A stretch of 64,000 nucleotides of DNA. Origin: an uncultured Dysgonomonas sp. Its GTDB lineage: Bacteria > Bacteroidota > Bacteroidia > Bacteroidales > Dysgonomonadaceae. Below are positions 1-8,493 of this stretch, piece after piece. Each line of letters starts with the position of its first letter. Position 1 is the stretch's first letter. The translations under genes were made by a program, and so were the position numbers. Under the pieces are notes generated by a model. The model was not told the DNA's origin and searched no databases. It was given only the letters and a program-made list of their open reading frames with translations. The DNA lies in NCBI RefSeq assembly GCF_934668725.1, contig NZ_CAKUOF010000005.1:124001-188000 (forward strand), written 5' to 3'.

Positions 1-249
1 GGTTGCTCCGCCAAAAGCATAAGTTACATTGCGGGTAAAGGCACTTTGAAAGCCAAAATCGAGTAAGGTTACAAAAGTACCTATCGTTACAAAAATATAC
101 CATATACCTAAAACGTCTTGCGGTAATGTTTTCAGAATAACGGGTAAAATAATAATACCGGCTCCCATATTAAAAAACTGGGCTATATAGCTCCAGATAA
201 TATCGGATTTGGTTATTATTATTTTACTATTGTTACTTTGTCCTGACAT
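1..249 (-). CDS. Polysaccharide flippase (Wzx/MATE-like), N-terminal part only
   Basis: This is the first 83 codons of a gene that runs off the left window edge. The translation has a short polar N-terminus, then hydrophobic segments at about residues 16-40 and 50-70, with the GxWYIF and LLDFGFQSAFTR patterns seen near the start of Wzx-type O-antigen or capsule flippases. Such proteins move lipid-linked sugar units across the inner membrane. The ATG lies 6 bases after the stop of the upstream methyltransferase, so the two are probably cotranscribed leftward. The family call rests on the N-terminus only; another MATE/PST transporter is possible. Confidence 0.75.
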   Translation of the reverse strand, partial: MSGQSNNSKIIITKSDIIWSYIAQFFNMGAGIIILPVILKTLPQDVLGIWYIFVTIGTFVTLLDFGFQSAFTRNVTYAFGGAT

Positions 250-255
250 TATTAT

Positions 256-1092
256 TTAGCGTTTTACACTGTCAATTACTACAAAAGGAATATTCAACTT
301 GAAAAAACCTTGATTGTTTGCTACCTTATTCATTTTATTCTCAATGGCTTCAAACACTTCTGTTTGTTTATCTTCAGGGACAATACTTTTCCAGCTGTTT
401 AAAAAAGCGAGTCTTATGAAATAATACTGCAACATAGTTGATCCATCAGCAAAAGTATAACTAAATTGGTCGTTTATAACCTTTTTTACGGAGAATCCTT
501 TTTGCTCAACCAAATCTATAACTTCCTCAAGAGGTCTTCTCATAGTATAGATATGATTTTTCATAGTATCTATCTCCGTTTTCATGGCACGCTCTATCAA
601 TACTTCTTCCATTATATCATAAAACTCTACCATCGTCTCATTCAGATTCATAGTTTGGATAAATTGCCCCCCACTCTTCATTATACGCGAGCATTCATCT
701 AATGCTTTATTCAGATCCGAAACATTATTTAGTCCATTATTACTTGTTATTAAATCGACCGATTCATTTGCAAGGGGTATGTCTTCGGCTACACCTCTGA
801 TAATTTCTACATTGTCGATTCCATAAAAAGCCAGTTTCTTTTCAGCTCTTTTAATAGCTGCCTCCCATGGATCTATTCCATATACTTTACTCGATTTACC
901 GAATCTCATAGCCAATTCGGTAAGTGGAAAACCTGCTCCGAATCCGATATCAAGAACAGTACTGTTTTTTGTCATCCTTACATTTTCGAGTAGTCTCAAA
1001 CCAAAAGGAGCAGCCCAAAAGGGTAATTCATCGAATAATTCAATTAATTCATCCGAATTAAAATCAAAAGTGGTGAGTAAATGATCGTTCAT
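256..1092 (-). CDS. Class I SAM-dependent methyltransferase
   Basis: A 278-residue protein with a Rossmann-type methyltransferase core. Motif I is VLDIGFGAGFP (about residues 46-56), followed by the acidic ribose-binding loop at YGIDPWE (about 71-77) and the AEDIPLANESVDLI segment that matches Methyltransf_11/UbiE-like folds. The substrate is not visible in the sequence. It is immediately upstream of a flippase gene, so modification of a surface sugar or lipid is a reasonable inference, but small-molecule methylation cannot be excluded. There is no signal peptide, so it should be cytosolic. Confidence 0.85.
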   Translation of the reverse strand: MNDHLLTTFDFNSDELIELFDELPFWAAPFGLRLLENVRMTKNSTVLDIGFGAGFPLTELAMRFGKSSKVYGIDPWEAAIKRAEKKLAFYGIDNVEIIRGVAEDIPLANESVDLITSNNGLNNVSDLNKALDECSRIMKSGGQFIQTMNLNETMVEFYDIMEEVLIERAMKTEIDTMKNHIYTMRRPLEEVIDLVEQKGFSVKKVINDQFSYTFADGSTMLQYYFIRLAFLNSWKSIVPEDKQTEVFEAIENKMNKVANNQGFFKLNIPFVVIDSVKR

Positions 1093-1206
1093 AATCTGTG
1101 GAGTTTAGTAAAAATTTATTATTGAAATTCTAAAATACAGCATTAAATACTTTCCGTTTCCTTAAATATGAGCCTTTTCAAAAGTAGATAAATATTACAA
1201 ATATCG

Positions 1207-1214
1207 TATCTTTG
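1207..1214 (+). promoter_or_regulatory. Candidate -7 promoter element
   Basis: TATCTTTG matches the Bacteroidota -7 consensus TAnnTTTG and lies about 95 bases before the ATG of the plus-strand methyltransferase gene, in the divergent gap. I found no convincing -33 TTTG at the usual distance. Confidence 0.35.
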
Positions 1215-1308
1215 CCTTGATATTAAGTACTATGACTATCTATTTATTGCATTTTCAGCTTCAATAATAAATGCTTTATTTAGATGTTTTACTAAAAAAC
1301 TCCACTTT

Positions 1309-2202
1309 ATGCTTCTTTTAGAACCTCAGCACTGGACAGATTATGAGTTAATAGATTCGGGTAATTATGAAAAACTCGAAAGATTCGGAAAATATATCCT
1401 GGCACGTCCCGAACCTCAGGCAGTATGGCAAAAATCGCTGCCGGAAAAAGAATGGGAAGACATGGCTGATGCTATTTTCAGACGCGAAAAGGGAAAATCG
1501 TCACAGGATGGTAACGAAAGAGGAGAATGGATTCAGAAAAAAGGAATGCCCGATCAGTGGTTTATAAACTATAATTATAAGGATATGCACCTTAAATTTC
1601 GTTTAGGCCTCACTTCTTTTAAGCATGTAGGTATATTTCCCGAACAAGCCGAAAATTGGAATTTTATATACGATACCATCAAAAGTTTCGATATAAGTGA
1701 ACCCAAAGTATTAAACTTATTTGCTTATACAGGAGGTGCTTCTATTGCTGCAAAAAGTGCGGGAGCCGATGTTACCCATGTAGATTCTGTTAAACAGGTT
1801 ATTACATGGTCGCGAGAAAATATGGAGGCTTCGAACCTCCATAATATCAGATGGATTGTTGAAGATGCTCTTAAATTTTGCAGACGTGAAGTGAAACGAG
1901 GCAAAAAATACAACGGAATCATCCTCGATCCACCAGCGTATGGTCGTGGTCCGGATGGTGAACGATGGATTTTGGAAGAAAATATAGCAGAATTGATGTC
2001 TATTTGCCATGAATTATTGGAGAACGAGAATTCATTTCTTATACTTAATCTCTATTCGATGGGATTTTCACCGGTAATAGCAGAAAACTTAATTAAAAAT
2101 TACTTTCCCGATGTCAAATCATATCAGTATGGAGAACTTTTAATACCTGAAAAATCAGGAAAAAGATTGCCTCTAAGCATTTTCATCAGATTCAAAAAAT
2201 AA
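1309..2202 (+). CDS. RlmI/RlmK-like class I SAM methyltransferase (probable rRNA methyltransferase)
   Basis: A 297-residue protein with the Methyltrans_SAM signature: NLFAYTGG (residues 136-143) for SAM binding, an acidic residue in THVDS (about 157-160), and the catalytic-type LDPPAYG (206-212). These motifs are typical of RlmI and the RlmK half of RlmL, which methylate 23S rRNA. The protein lacks room for the N-terminal PUA domain of E. coli RlmI, so the target base cannot be named. It begins the plus-strand block and is followed 15 bases later by a secreted protein gene. Cytosolic. Confidence 0.85.
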   Translation: MLLLEPQHWTDYELIDSGNYEKLERFGKYILARPEPQAVWQKSLPEKEWEDMADAIFRREKGKSSQDGNERGEWIQKKGMPDQWFINYNYKDMHLKFRLGLTSFKHVGIFPEQAENWNFIYDTIKSFDISEPKVLNLFAYTGGASIAAKSAGADVTHVDSVKQVITWSRENMEASNLHNIRWIVEDALKFCRREVKRGKKYNGIILDPPAYGRGPDGERWILEENIAELMSICHELLENENSFLILNLYSMGFSPVIAENLIKNYFPDVKSYQYGELLIPEKSGKRLPLSIFIRFKK

Positions 2203-2217
2203 AATAATGATAAGATA

Positions 2218-2745
2218 ATGAAGAAATCAGTTTTTATATTAACATGTATATTTACATTTCTGACGGGATTTGCTCAAACAAGTCCTACACCAAAATACGA
2301 TATTCCTGCAGAGTATTCTTTTCTATTGCCGGAAGACTATGATAAGTACAATACTCAAATAAAAGAAGCTATAGATTGGTATTTATGGCGTTCGATGGGT
2401 ATGGATAACGATAAAAGACAAAATGCTGCAACATTTTTCATGCAATGGCTTGTCGGTAGTCCGACAGTGACAGTAGAAATAGATACAAAAGTGGTCAATT
2501 TTGTAAATAGTAATCCGCAATTATTACTGCCATTCAGTATGGGATGGAGTAAATATGCTATAGAAAATGAGGATGCCAACCGTATTAAGGCTTGTGCGGC
2601 GGGAATAGAAGCTGCTGTTGCTTATTATAATAAAAACAGGGCTTTTATGAACAAAGATGCAGGTATAGAGAAATACGAAAAAATGATAAAGAATAAGAAG
2701 CTCGAAAACTATATCAGTAAAAATCTTCCCGCTAAAAAAGAATGA
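2218..2745 (+). CDS. Secreted hypothetical protein
   Basis: A 175-residue protein with a signal peptide: KK after the first Met, a hydrophobic core to about residue 17, and probable cleavage after GFAQ. The mature part is rich in charged and aromatic residues and predicted mostly helical by eye. I recognise no enzymatic motif. It starts 15 bases after the upstream methyltransferase, so cotranscription is likely although the two products act in different compartments. Its stop codon lies just before the DnaA-box cluster. Confidence 0.75.
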   Translation: MKKSVFILTCIFTFLTGFAQTSPTPKYDIPAEYSFLLPEDYDKYNTQIKEAIDWYLWRSMGMDNDKRQNAATFFMQWLVGSPTVTVEIDTKVVNFVNSNPQLLLPFSMGWSKYAIENEDANRIKACAAGIEAAVAYYNKNRAFMNKDAGIEKYEKMIKNKKLENYISKNLPAKKE

Positions 2746-2746
2746 T

Positions 2747-3172
2747 TGTGAATAAGGTGTTGATAAGTGTTGATAATTTTCTAAAAAATAAAGTTGCAAA
2801 GTTGATAGCTCTATTAGTATATAAGATATTGATGAATTACAAAATTATTAAGCATAAATCTTTGTTTTTAATATCATCCGGTTATCAACAACTATTAACA
2901 ATGTAAATAAATAAAACTTTTAAACACTCATAGTTATCAACACTCCTTTAATAAAGTTTATAAAAGCCAGTAAACCATACTATATGGGTATGCTAAAAAA
3001 TGTTGATAAATGTATATAAGTCTGTATAGATTCTACAGTAACTTAAAATGCAAGGAAAATACGAAATAATAATAAACAGTTTCAACAGGCTATTATTACT
3101 ACCATATTAGTTTTTGGTTTTAAAAAAAGAAATAATACATAATACAATTGTTGATAACCCATTTTTGGATAA
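2747..3172. other. Candidate replication origin (DnaA-box cluster)
   Basis: A gene-free 600-base gap (2746-3348) holds six exact copies of TGTTGATAA or its complement TTATCAACA: 2758-2766, 2768-2776, 2882-2890, 2934-2942, 3001-3009 and 3149-3157. One-mismatch relatives of the E. coli box TGTGGATAA lie at 2747-2755 (TGTGAATAA) and 3164-3172 (TTTGGATAA). The first three boxes are nearly contiguous and in one orientation. The sequence between boxes is very AT-rich, as expected of an unwinding element. Elsewhere I saw only two isolated exact copies (22778-22786 and 48386-48394), both inside genes. dnaA itself is not in the window; in Bacteroidota oriC need not adjoin dnaA. The origin call is an inference. 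Confidence 0.6.
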
Positions 3173-3348
3173 CTGCAGATTTTTAAGTAAATTCATGTAT
3201 TTAAGTTCGCAGAACTATTTATACTAGAATATATAAAACAGTCGTAGATAGTTATACCTTTAGAAAAAGTGTCGTACATATTTTCTTTTACTTATTATTA
3301 CTTGTATTTATTCAATGAATAAAAGGTCTAAGACCTCACTATATAATT

Positions 3349-4398
3349 ATGAAAAAAATTATTTTAAGTTTATTAGTTATGGGATCGGTTATGATCTCAT
3401 GTAAAGATTCAAATATGAAAATAGATAAAGCTCAGTATTCGGGTAAAGATGTATCGGGTGAAGCATCTATCATAAGAAATAAAGAAACTAAATCTGCCGA
3501 ATTGCATATACAATCGTCAGGTAAATGGATATTGTATGCCGGAAGTTCGGTAGAAGATATAGATTTTTCGAAACCTGTAGCAGAAGGGGAGGGTAGCGGT
3601 ACTTTTTCTTTGAATGTACCCGATAGTATCCGGACTTATTTTCAATTGGTAACTCCCGAAGGTAAAGCCATTCTGGCCGAACGCCATCTACCTATGACAG
3701 AAGGATATAATTTCAGGGACTTGGGAGGTATTAAAACTTCAGACGGAAAATATGTAAAGTGGGGTAAGATATTCAGGTCAGATGATCTACATACCTTGAC
3801 AGATGATGATCTTAACTATCTGTCAAGTATTTCTTTGGTTTCGATAGTAGACTTCAGATCGCCTGAAGAAATAAAACGTTCTCCCGATAGATTGCCTGCT
3901 TCTGTTAAAACGGATTATGCTTATTCTATTACACCCGGTAATTTATTAGCAGCTAAAAGTTTAACCGATCTTAAAGAATCGCAAATGGATAGTGCTATGA
4001 TGGAAATGAATGTATTGTTGGTAAGCGATACATCTTGTGTAAACAAATATAAAGATTTTTTCACCTTGTTACAAGAGGAAAAAGATGTTCCTTTGATGTT
4101 TCATTGTTCGGCGGGTAAAGACAGAACCGGAATGGGAGCTGCTCTGGTATTATTTGCTCTGGGGGTAGATGAAAATACGATTATTGATGATTATTTGTCT
4201 TCTAATACTTATCTTGGCAACAAATATGCTCAATACATAGCTCAGAATCCTAATTTGAAACCTTTGTTTCAAGTTAAAAAGGATTTTTTGATGGCAGGTA
4301 TAGATCAGATAAAAAAAGATCATGGTTCAGTCGAAAATTATTTGACTGATGTTTTAGGAGTAGATATCCAAAAATTCAGAGAAAAGTATCTCTATTAG
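3349..4398 (+). CDS. Tyrosine-phosphatase-family lipoprotein (Y_phosphatase3)
   Basis: A 349-residue protein. The N-terminus is a lipoprotein signal with a lipobox ending at Cys18 (VMISC). An extra N-terminal domain of about 100 residues precedes the phosphatase domain, which begins around NFRDLGG (residues 121-127) and carries the P-loop HCSAGKDRTG with nucleophile Cys253 and Arg259. This matches the tyrosine/serine phosphatase group of PF13350, which also includes phosphoinositide phosphatases. A lipidated, probably periplasmic or surface location makes a dietary or host phosphoester a possible substrate, but this is inference. The gene stands alone between non-coding gaps. Confidence 0.88.
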   Translation: MKKIILSLLVMGSVMISCKDSNMKIDKAQYSGKDVSGEASIIRNKETKSAELHIQSSGKWILYAGSSVEDIDFSKPVAEGEGSGTFSLNVPDSIRTYFQLVTPEGKAILAERHLPMTEGYNFRDLGGIKTSDGKYVKWGKIFRSDDLHTLTDDDLNYLSSISLVSIVDFRSPEEIKRSPDRLPASVKTDYAYSITPGNLLAAKSLTDLKESQMDSAMMEMNVLLVSDTSCVNKYKDFFTLLQEEKDVPLMFHCSAGKDRTGMGAALVLFALGVDENTIIDDYLSSNTYLGNKYAQYIAQNPNLKPLFQVKKDFLMAGIDQIKKDHGSVENYLTDVLGVDIQKFREKYLY

Positions 4399-4520
4399 AA
4401 TTTTCTATTGTATTGGCTTAAAGCTCTAAATTTTAAATTAGATATTTTGTTGACTGTTGTTTTAGGTAATCAGCAACAAAGGTTTGCGGTCTTTATTTAA
4501 GGGTAAAAGATTTTTTAATA

Positions 4521-5015
4521 ATGTTATCTATGAATTTTTATAAAAGAATTGTTGCTTTAAGTATAGTACTTATTGTATATGTCAATTTTGCTTACTGTCA
4601 GTCTAAGAGCGAAATTGAAGATTTATTGATAGAGGTTTCTAAGGTACCGGATTCTAAAGATATAATTAAAAATCAGTCTGCCTTGAAAATTTCTGATTAT
4701 CACGATGAAGCATTGAATATATTGCCTGATTTTTTTACGGACGATACAAAAACCAATGTTTATTCGAAATGCTTAAAACGAAAGTTAACAAAGGGTGAAT
4801 TGGCTATTATTTTATGTGATAGAATAGAAATTATTCCTTATTTCGAACTGATAAATATGCGAAATTTTGCTCTTTCGTTTTGCAAAGATAACCCTAATTT
4901 TGTAGAACCTTATTTAGATATAATAAAGAAACAATCAGTTAAAAAATTTCAGGAGAGGTACGTTCAATGGATTAATAGCGAAGAACGAACCAGTACTAAG
5001 ATTTATACTTATTGA
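4521..5015 (+). CDS. Secreted hypothetical protein
   Basis: A 164-residue protein with a signal peptide (basic FYKR, then a hydrophobic stretch, probable cleavage after AYCQ near residue 27). A second ATG nine bases downstream (4530) gives an equally good signal peptide, so the start is uncertain by three codons. The mature part is small, charged and lacks motifs I recognise; two short hydrophobic helices are followed by a Lys-rich C-terminus. Preceded by a 120-base gap and followed by a repeat-rich gap. Confidence 0.65.
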   Translation: MLSMNFYKRIVALSIVLIVYVNFAYCQSKSEIEDLLIEVSKVPDSKDIIKNQSALKISDYHDEALNILPDFFTDDTKTNVYSKCLKRKLTKGELAIILCDRIEIIPYFELINMRNFALSFCKDNPNFVEPYLDIIKKQSVKKFQERYVQWINSEERTSTKIYTY

Positions 5016-5102
5016 TGGATATGTAAGTCCGTTTGTTAGAGATATGTTTTATCTTTAATATAGAGAATTTAAATATTATGATTATGGACGAAAACAGTGT
5101 GC

Positions 5103-5230
5103 GTCACTTTTGTCACTTTTGTAATCTTTTTATATCTAAATTGTTTATAATCAATTATTTTGTAAAGTGACAAAAAATGTACTGTAAGTACAAGAAAGTG
5201 TGAGTTTTTTGTACCGTTTTGTCACCTTTG
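5103..5230. repeat. 9-bp repeat array (GTNACTTTT units) with inverted copies
   Basis: The 326-base gap 5016-5341 contains tandem GTCACTTTT at 5103-5111 and 5112-5120, a degenerate third unit from 5121, the complement AAAGTGAC at 5164-5171, and GTCACCTTTG at 5221-5230. A small hairpin TGTACT/AGTACA lies at 5178-5192. Similar 9-bp units recur at 17311-17328 and 17446-17473. The function is unknown; the inverted copies could fold in RNA. Confidence 0.5.
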
Positions 5231-5300
5231 TAAGGTAGGATGTAAGTTTATTGAAGGAGAGTAAGTAAAAGTACACATTATTAGTTTGTATAATTTTGAC

Positions 5301-5308
5301 TATCTTTG
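5301..5308 (+). promoter_or_regulatory. Candidate -7 promoter element of ychF
   Basis: TATCTTTG fits TAnnTTTG and sits 33 bases before the ychF ATG. An overlapping alternative TAATTTTG is at 5291-5298. No -33 TTTG at the standard 19-base spacing. Confidence 0.4.
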
Positions 5309-5341
5309 CATCCTTGAAAATTAAAAAATTAGAATAAGATA

Positions 5342-6445
5342 ATGGCTTTACAGTGTGGTATAGTGGGACTTCCTAATGTAGGAAAATCTACCCTTTTCAA
5401 TTGTTTGTCGAATGCAAAAGCACAATCGGCTAACTTTCCTTTTTGTACAATCGAGCCTAACGTAGGAGTAATTACTGTTCCTGATGAACGTTTGAATAAA
5501 TTAGCCGAATTGGTTAAACCAAATCGTATTTTACCTACAACGGTAGAGATTGTAGATATTGCAGGATTGGTAAAAGGAGCCAGTAAAGGTGAAGGACTTG
5601 GAAATAAGTTTTTAGCAAATATACGTGAAACAGATGCCATACTTCATGTATTGCGTTGTTTTGATGATGATAATATTACTCACGTGGACGGAAGTGTAAA
5701 TCCTGTTCGTGATAAAGAAATAATTGATACCGAATTGCAGTTGAAAGATTTGGAAACTGTAACGGCTCGTATCCAGAAAGTAGAAAAGCAAGCTAAAACC
5801 GGTGGTGATAAGGATGCTAAACGTATGTATGACATTCTTATTCAGTTCAAAGAAGCTTTGGAACAAGGAAAGTCTGCCCGTACTGTTCAGTTCGATAATA
5901 AAGAAGATGAAAAGGCTGCAAAAGAATTGTACTTACTTACTTACAAACCTGTAATGTATGTTTGTAATGTAGATGAAGCAAGTGCAGTTTCAGGGAATAA
6001 GTATGTGGAACAAGTTCGTGAATCGGTAAAAGACGAAAATGCACAAATACTTGTGGTAGCTGCTAAAATAGAGTCGGAAATAGCTGAATTTGAATCGTAC
6101 GAAGAGCGCGAAATGTTTCTTTCTGAGATTGGACTTGAAGAATCGGGTGTAGCACGTCTTATAAAGGCAGCTTATCAACTTTTAGGTCTTCAGACATACT
6201 TCACCTGCGGAGTGCAGGAAGTTCGTGCTTGGACCTTTATTAAAGGTTATAAAGCACCACAATGTGCCGGTGTTATACATACCGATTTCGAAAAAGGTTT
6301 TATCCGTGCCGAAGTTATCAAATACGAAGATTTTATTGCTTTGGGTTCTGAGGCTGCCGTTAAAGAAGCAGGTAAAATGAGCGTAGAGGGTAAAGAATAT
6401 GTGGCTCAGGATGGCGATATTATGCATTTTAGGTTTAATGTATAA
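5342..6445 (+). CDS. ychF: Redox-regulated ATPase YchF (Obg-family, ribosome-associated)
   Basis: A 367-residue protein of standard YchF length. Visible features are the P-loop GLPNVGKST (residues 9-17), the DIAGLVKGASKGEGLGN switch region, an NVDE-type G4 motif in place of NKxD (the change that shifts specificity from GTP to ATP in this family), a coiled-coil insertion, and a C-terminal TGS domain containing HTDFEKGFIRAEV. YchF binds 50S subunits and acts in stress and translation-related control. It is transcribed alone or with the following acetyltransferase gene. Confidence 0.97.
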   Translation: MALQCGIVGLPNVGKSTLFNCLSNAKAQSANFPFCTIEPNVGVITVPDERLNKLAELVKPNRILPTTVEIVDIAGLVKGASKGEGLGNKFLANIRETDAILHVLRCFDDDNITHVDGSVNPVRDKEIIDTELQLKDLETVTARIQKVEKQAKTGGDKDAKRMYDILIQFKEALEQGKSARTVQFDNKEDEKAAKELYLLTYKPVMYVCNVDEASAVSGNKYVEQVRESVKDENAQILVVAAKIESEIAEFESYEEREMFLSEIGLEESGVARLIKAAYQLLGLQTYFTCGVQEVRAWTFIKGYKAPQCAGVIHTDFEKGFIRAEVIKYEDFIALGSEAAVKEAGKMSVEGKEYVAQDGDIMHFRFNV

Positions 6446-6482
6446 ATAGAAGCATATTTTATTGTATTTGTCTTGGATTGAT

Positions 6483-6911
6483 ATGATAAGTGAATTTTCG
6501 GGTAAAGAATATAGTGTTTTGATAGATGTATGGGAAAGTGCCGTTTTGGCCACTCATGATTTTCTTTCGAAAGAAGATTTTCAGTTTTATAAATCCCGCT
6601 TACCTCTTTATTTTGAAAATGTAAAATTATATGTTTTTAAAGATGAATACTTTACTGTAAAAGGGTTTCTTGGGGTTTCGGGAGATCAAATAGAAATGCT
6701 TTTCGTTGAAAATGAATCGAGAGGTATGGGAATAGGTAAGAAATTACTTAATTTTGCTGTAGATTCATTGGGTTTGAAAAAGGTAGATGTAAATGAACAG
6801 AATACACAGGCTTTAGGATTTTATGAATATAAAGGATTTAAAAGAACAGGCTATATGAATTGCGATTCGGAAGGTAAAAACTATCCGATTGTTTCGTTGG
6901 AATTGGCCTGA
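6483..6911 (+). CDS. GNAT-family N-acetyltransferase
   Basis: About 142 residues. The acetyl-CoA-binding motif A is visible as ESRGMGIGKKLL (R-x-x-G-x-G), followed by motif B with NTQALGFYEYKGFK, a typical GNAT C-terminal strand-helix. A TTG codon at 6462 is in frame and would add seven residues, but the ATG at 6483 gives a normal GNAT N-terminus and is preferred. It follows ychF by 37 bases and may be cotranscribed. The substrate is unknown; closest in style to YjaB/PhnO-like small GNAT proteins. Confidence 0.85.
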   Translation: MISEFSGKEYSVLIDVWESAVLATHDFLSKEDFQFYKSRLPLYFENVKLYVFKDEYFTVKGFLGVSGDQIEMLFVENESRGMGIGKKLLNFAVDSLGLKKVDVNEQNTQALGFYEYKGFKRTGYMNCDSEGKNYPIVSLELA

Positions 6912-6954
6912 TTTTAATTGCACACTAAAGAATATCACTAATTAAAATAATTGT

Positions 6955-7746
6955 ATGAAAAAGTATTTCTTAGCATTGGCTATTTTGGCTACTTGTAGTT
7001 TTGCAGCTAATGCACAATTCGGGAAAGTAAATGTAGGTAAAGTGGCAAATGCTGCTACAAAAGGGGTTAAAGCCATGACTTTGAGCGATGATGAAATTTC
7101 TCAGTATGCTCAGGAATATATCGATTGGATTGATGCTCACAATCCTGTATGCAGCGTTACTGATACCGATAAAGGTATGAGAGAAACCGCAGAGCGTTTG
7201 GCTAGAATTGCAGCTATGTTTCCTATAGACAATGTTAATGGAAAAAAATTGGATATCAAAGCTCTTTATGTTGTTGATGTAAATGCTTTTGCATGTGCCA
7301 ATGGCAGTATCCGTGTATTTGCAGGCTTAATGGATATCATGACCGATGATGAAATTTTAGCAGTTATGGGACACGAAATAGGTCACGTTGTAAATAACGA
7401 TTCTAAGGATGCTTTTAAAACAGCTCTGCTTACTTCGGCTCTTAAAGATGCAGTAGGTTCTACCGGAAATACTGCAGCTGCTCTAACAGACTCTCAATTG
7501 GGTTCTTTAGGTGAGGCTTTGACTAATGCTCAATTCTCTCAAAAACAAGAGTCGGCTGCCGATGATTATGGTTACAATTTATTGAAACAAGCTAATCAAG
7601 ATCCTCAAGCAATGGCTAAATCATTAGGTGTACTATTGAAATTAGAACAAGAAGCGGGTGCCGGTAAAACAAGTAAAGCTACTCAACTATTTTCGAGCCA
7701 TCCCGGTCTTGAAAAACGTATAGCTAATTTGGAGAAGAAAAAATAA
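6955..7746 (+). CDS. M48-family zinc metallopeptidase, secreted (LoiP/YggG-like)
   Basis: A 263-residue protein with an Sec signal peptide (MKKYFLALAIL..., cleavage probably after ANAQ). The zinc site is HEIGH at residues 140-144, with the third ligand in ESAADDYG (Glu199). This arrangement and the short length match periplasmic M48 proteases such as E. coli LoiP, which act in envelope protein quality control. There are no transmembrane helices beyond the signal, unlike HtpX. It ends just before a strong bidirectional terminator. Confidence 0.92.
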   Translation: MKKYFLALAILATCSFAANAQFGKVNVGKVANAATKGVKAMTLSDDEISQYAQEYIDWIDAHNPVCSVTDTDKGMRETAERLARIAAMFPIDNVNGKKLDIKALYVVDVNAFACANGSIRVFAGLMDIMTDDEILAVMGHEIGHVVNNDSKDAFKTALLTSALKDAVGSTGNTAAALTDSQLGSLGEALTNAQFSQKQESAADDYGYNLLKQANQDPQAMAKSLGVLLKLEQEAGAGKTSKATQLFSSHPGLEKRIANLEKKK

Positions 7747-7780
7747 TACAATATAAGTATTTGATAATGAGATTATAATA

Positions 7781-7812
7781 AAATAACCTGATAGTTTACT
7801 ATCAGGTTATTT
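7781..7812. terminator. Bidirectional hairpin terminator
   Basis: A perfect 14-bp stem (7781-7794 with 7799-7812) around a TTTA loop, with A- and T-rich flanks. It lies between the convergent M48 peptidase and nitroreductase genes and can serve both. Confidence 0.85.
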
Positions 7813-7833
7813 TTTGATCTGTAGAGATCTATT

Positions 7834-8466
7834 TTACTTTAAATATCCCACAGGATGATTAAGCATCAATGTTTGGCTATCACTCAATTTAAGAACCTTT
7901 TTTAGTTCTGCATGATTCATCTGTGCCCGTGGTTTAGTGCCTAATCCCATTCCTGAACAGAATATGGATATATTTTGGGATACAATACCTGCATCTACTT
8001 TATTCATATCGGTAATATGCTCTATTGAGTTGTAGGCGGATGGTTTATATTTTGAAGCGTCTGCTACAATATAAAGAATAGAAGGGGGTAGGGGATTATC
8101 CTTTTTTCCACCTGCTAATCCACGGTAATCACCTTCCGATATAAGGATCAAATTGTTTGCTTGAGCATCAAATTTATATACTGCATTAGGTAAGGCAACG
8201 TATACATCGATATCTTGGCTGTTTTGAGCCGACGGAGCGGTCTTTTTACCATTCTCGCGGTTAATGCCATTGGCAGCCCAAAGTAAGTTCGACAGATCTT
8301 GTATACTGAGTTCTTTGTCTGCAAACTCGGATGAAGATTGTCTTTTAGCAAATGCCTCCATTACACTAATTCCACCTGTTTTTACCGGCTCATTCAGTTT
8401 TATGTCTTGAGCATTGATATTTACAAGTGAAGCAAAAGCTAATACAGCTATTAGAATATATTTCAT
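7834..8466 (-). CDS. Nitroreductase-family (SagB-type) oxidoreductase with signal peptide
   Basis: A 210-residue protein beginning with a signal peptide (cleavage near INAQ, residue 20). The mature part has the nitroreductase fold signature: RQSSSEFADKELSIQDLSNLLWAANGIN near the N-terminus, typical of SagB-type FMN enzymes, and a C-terminal GLGTKPRAQMN segment. Export of such an FMN enzyme is common in Bacteroidota. The substrate is unknown. It follows a flavodoxin-fold quinone reductase-like gene on the same strand with a 27-base gap, so the two redox genes probably form an operon. Confidence 0.85.
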   Translation of the reverse strand: MKYILIAVLAFASLVNINAQDIKLNEPVKTGGISVMEAFAKRQSSSEFADKELSIQDLSNLLWAANGINRENGKKTAPSAQNSQDIDVYVALPNAVYKFDAQANNLILISEGDYRGLAGGKKDNPLPPSILYIVADASKYKPSAYNSIEHITDMNKVDAGIVSQNISIFCSGMGLGTKPRAQMNHAELKKVLKLSDSQTLMLNHPVGYLK

Positions 8467-8493
8467 GTCTTTAGGAAGTAGTATTTGTTATGA

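Noticed and set aside
3324..3336. AGGTC-TAA-GACCT hairpin before the phosphatase gene.
   Set aside because: A 5-bp stem is too short to support a terminator or riboswitch.
5678..5690. A CACGTG core in ychF as a parS candidate.
   Set aside because: The flanks do not match the parS arms (several mismatches).
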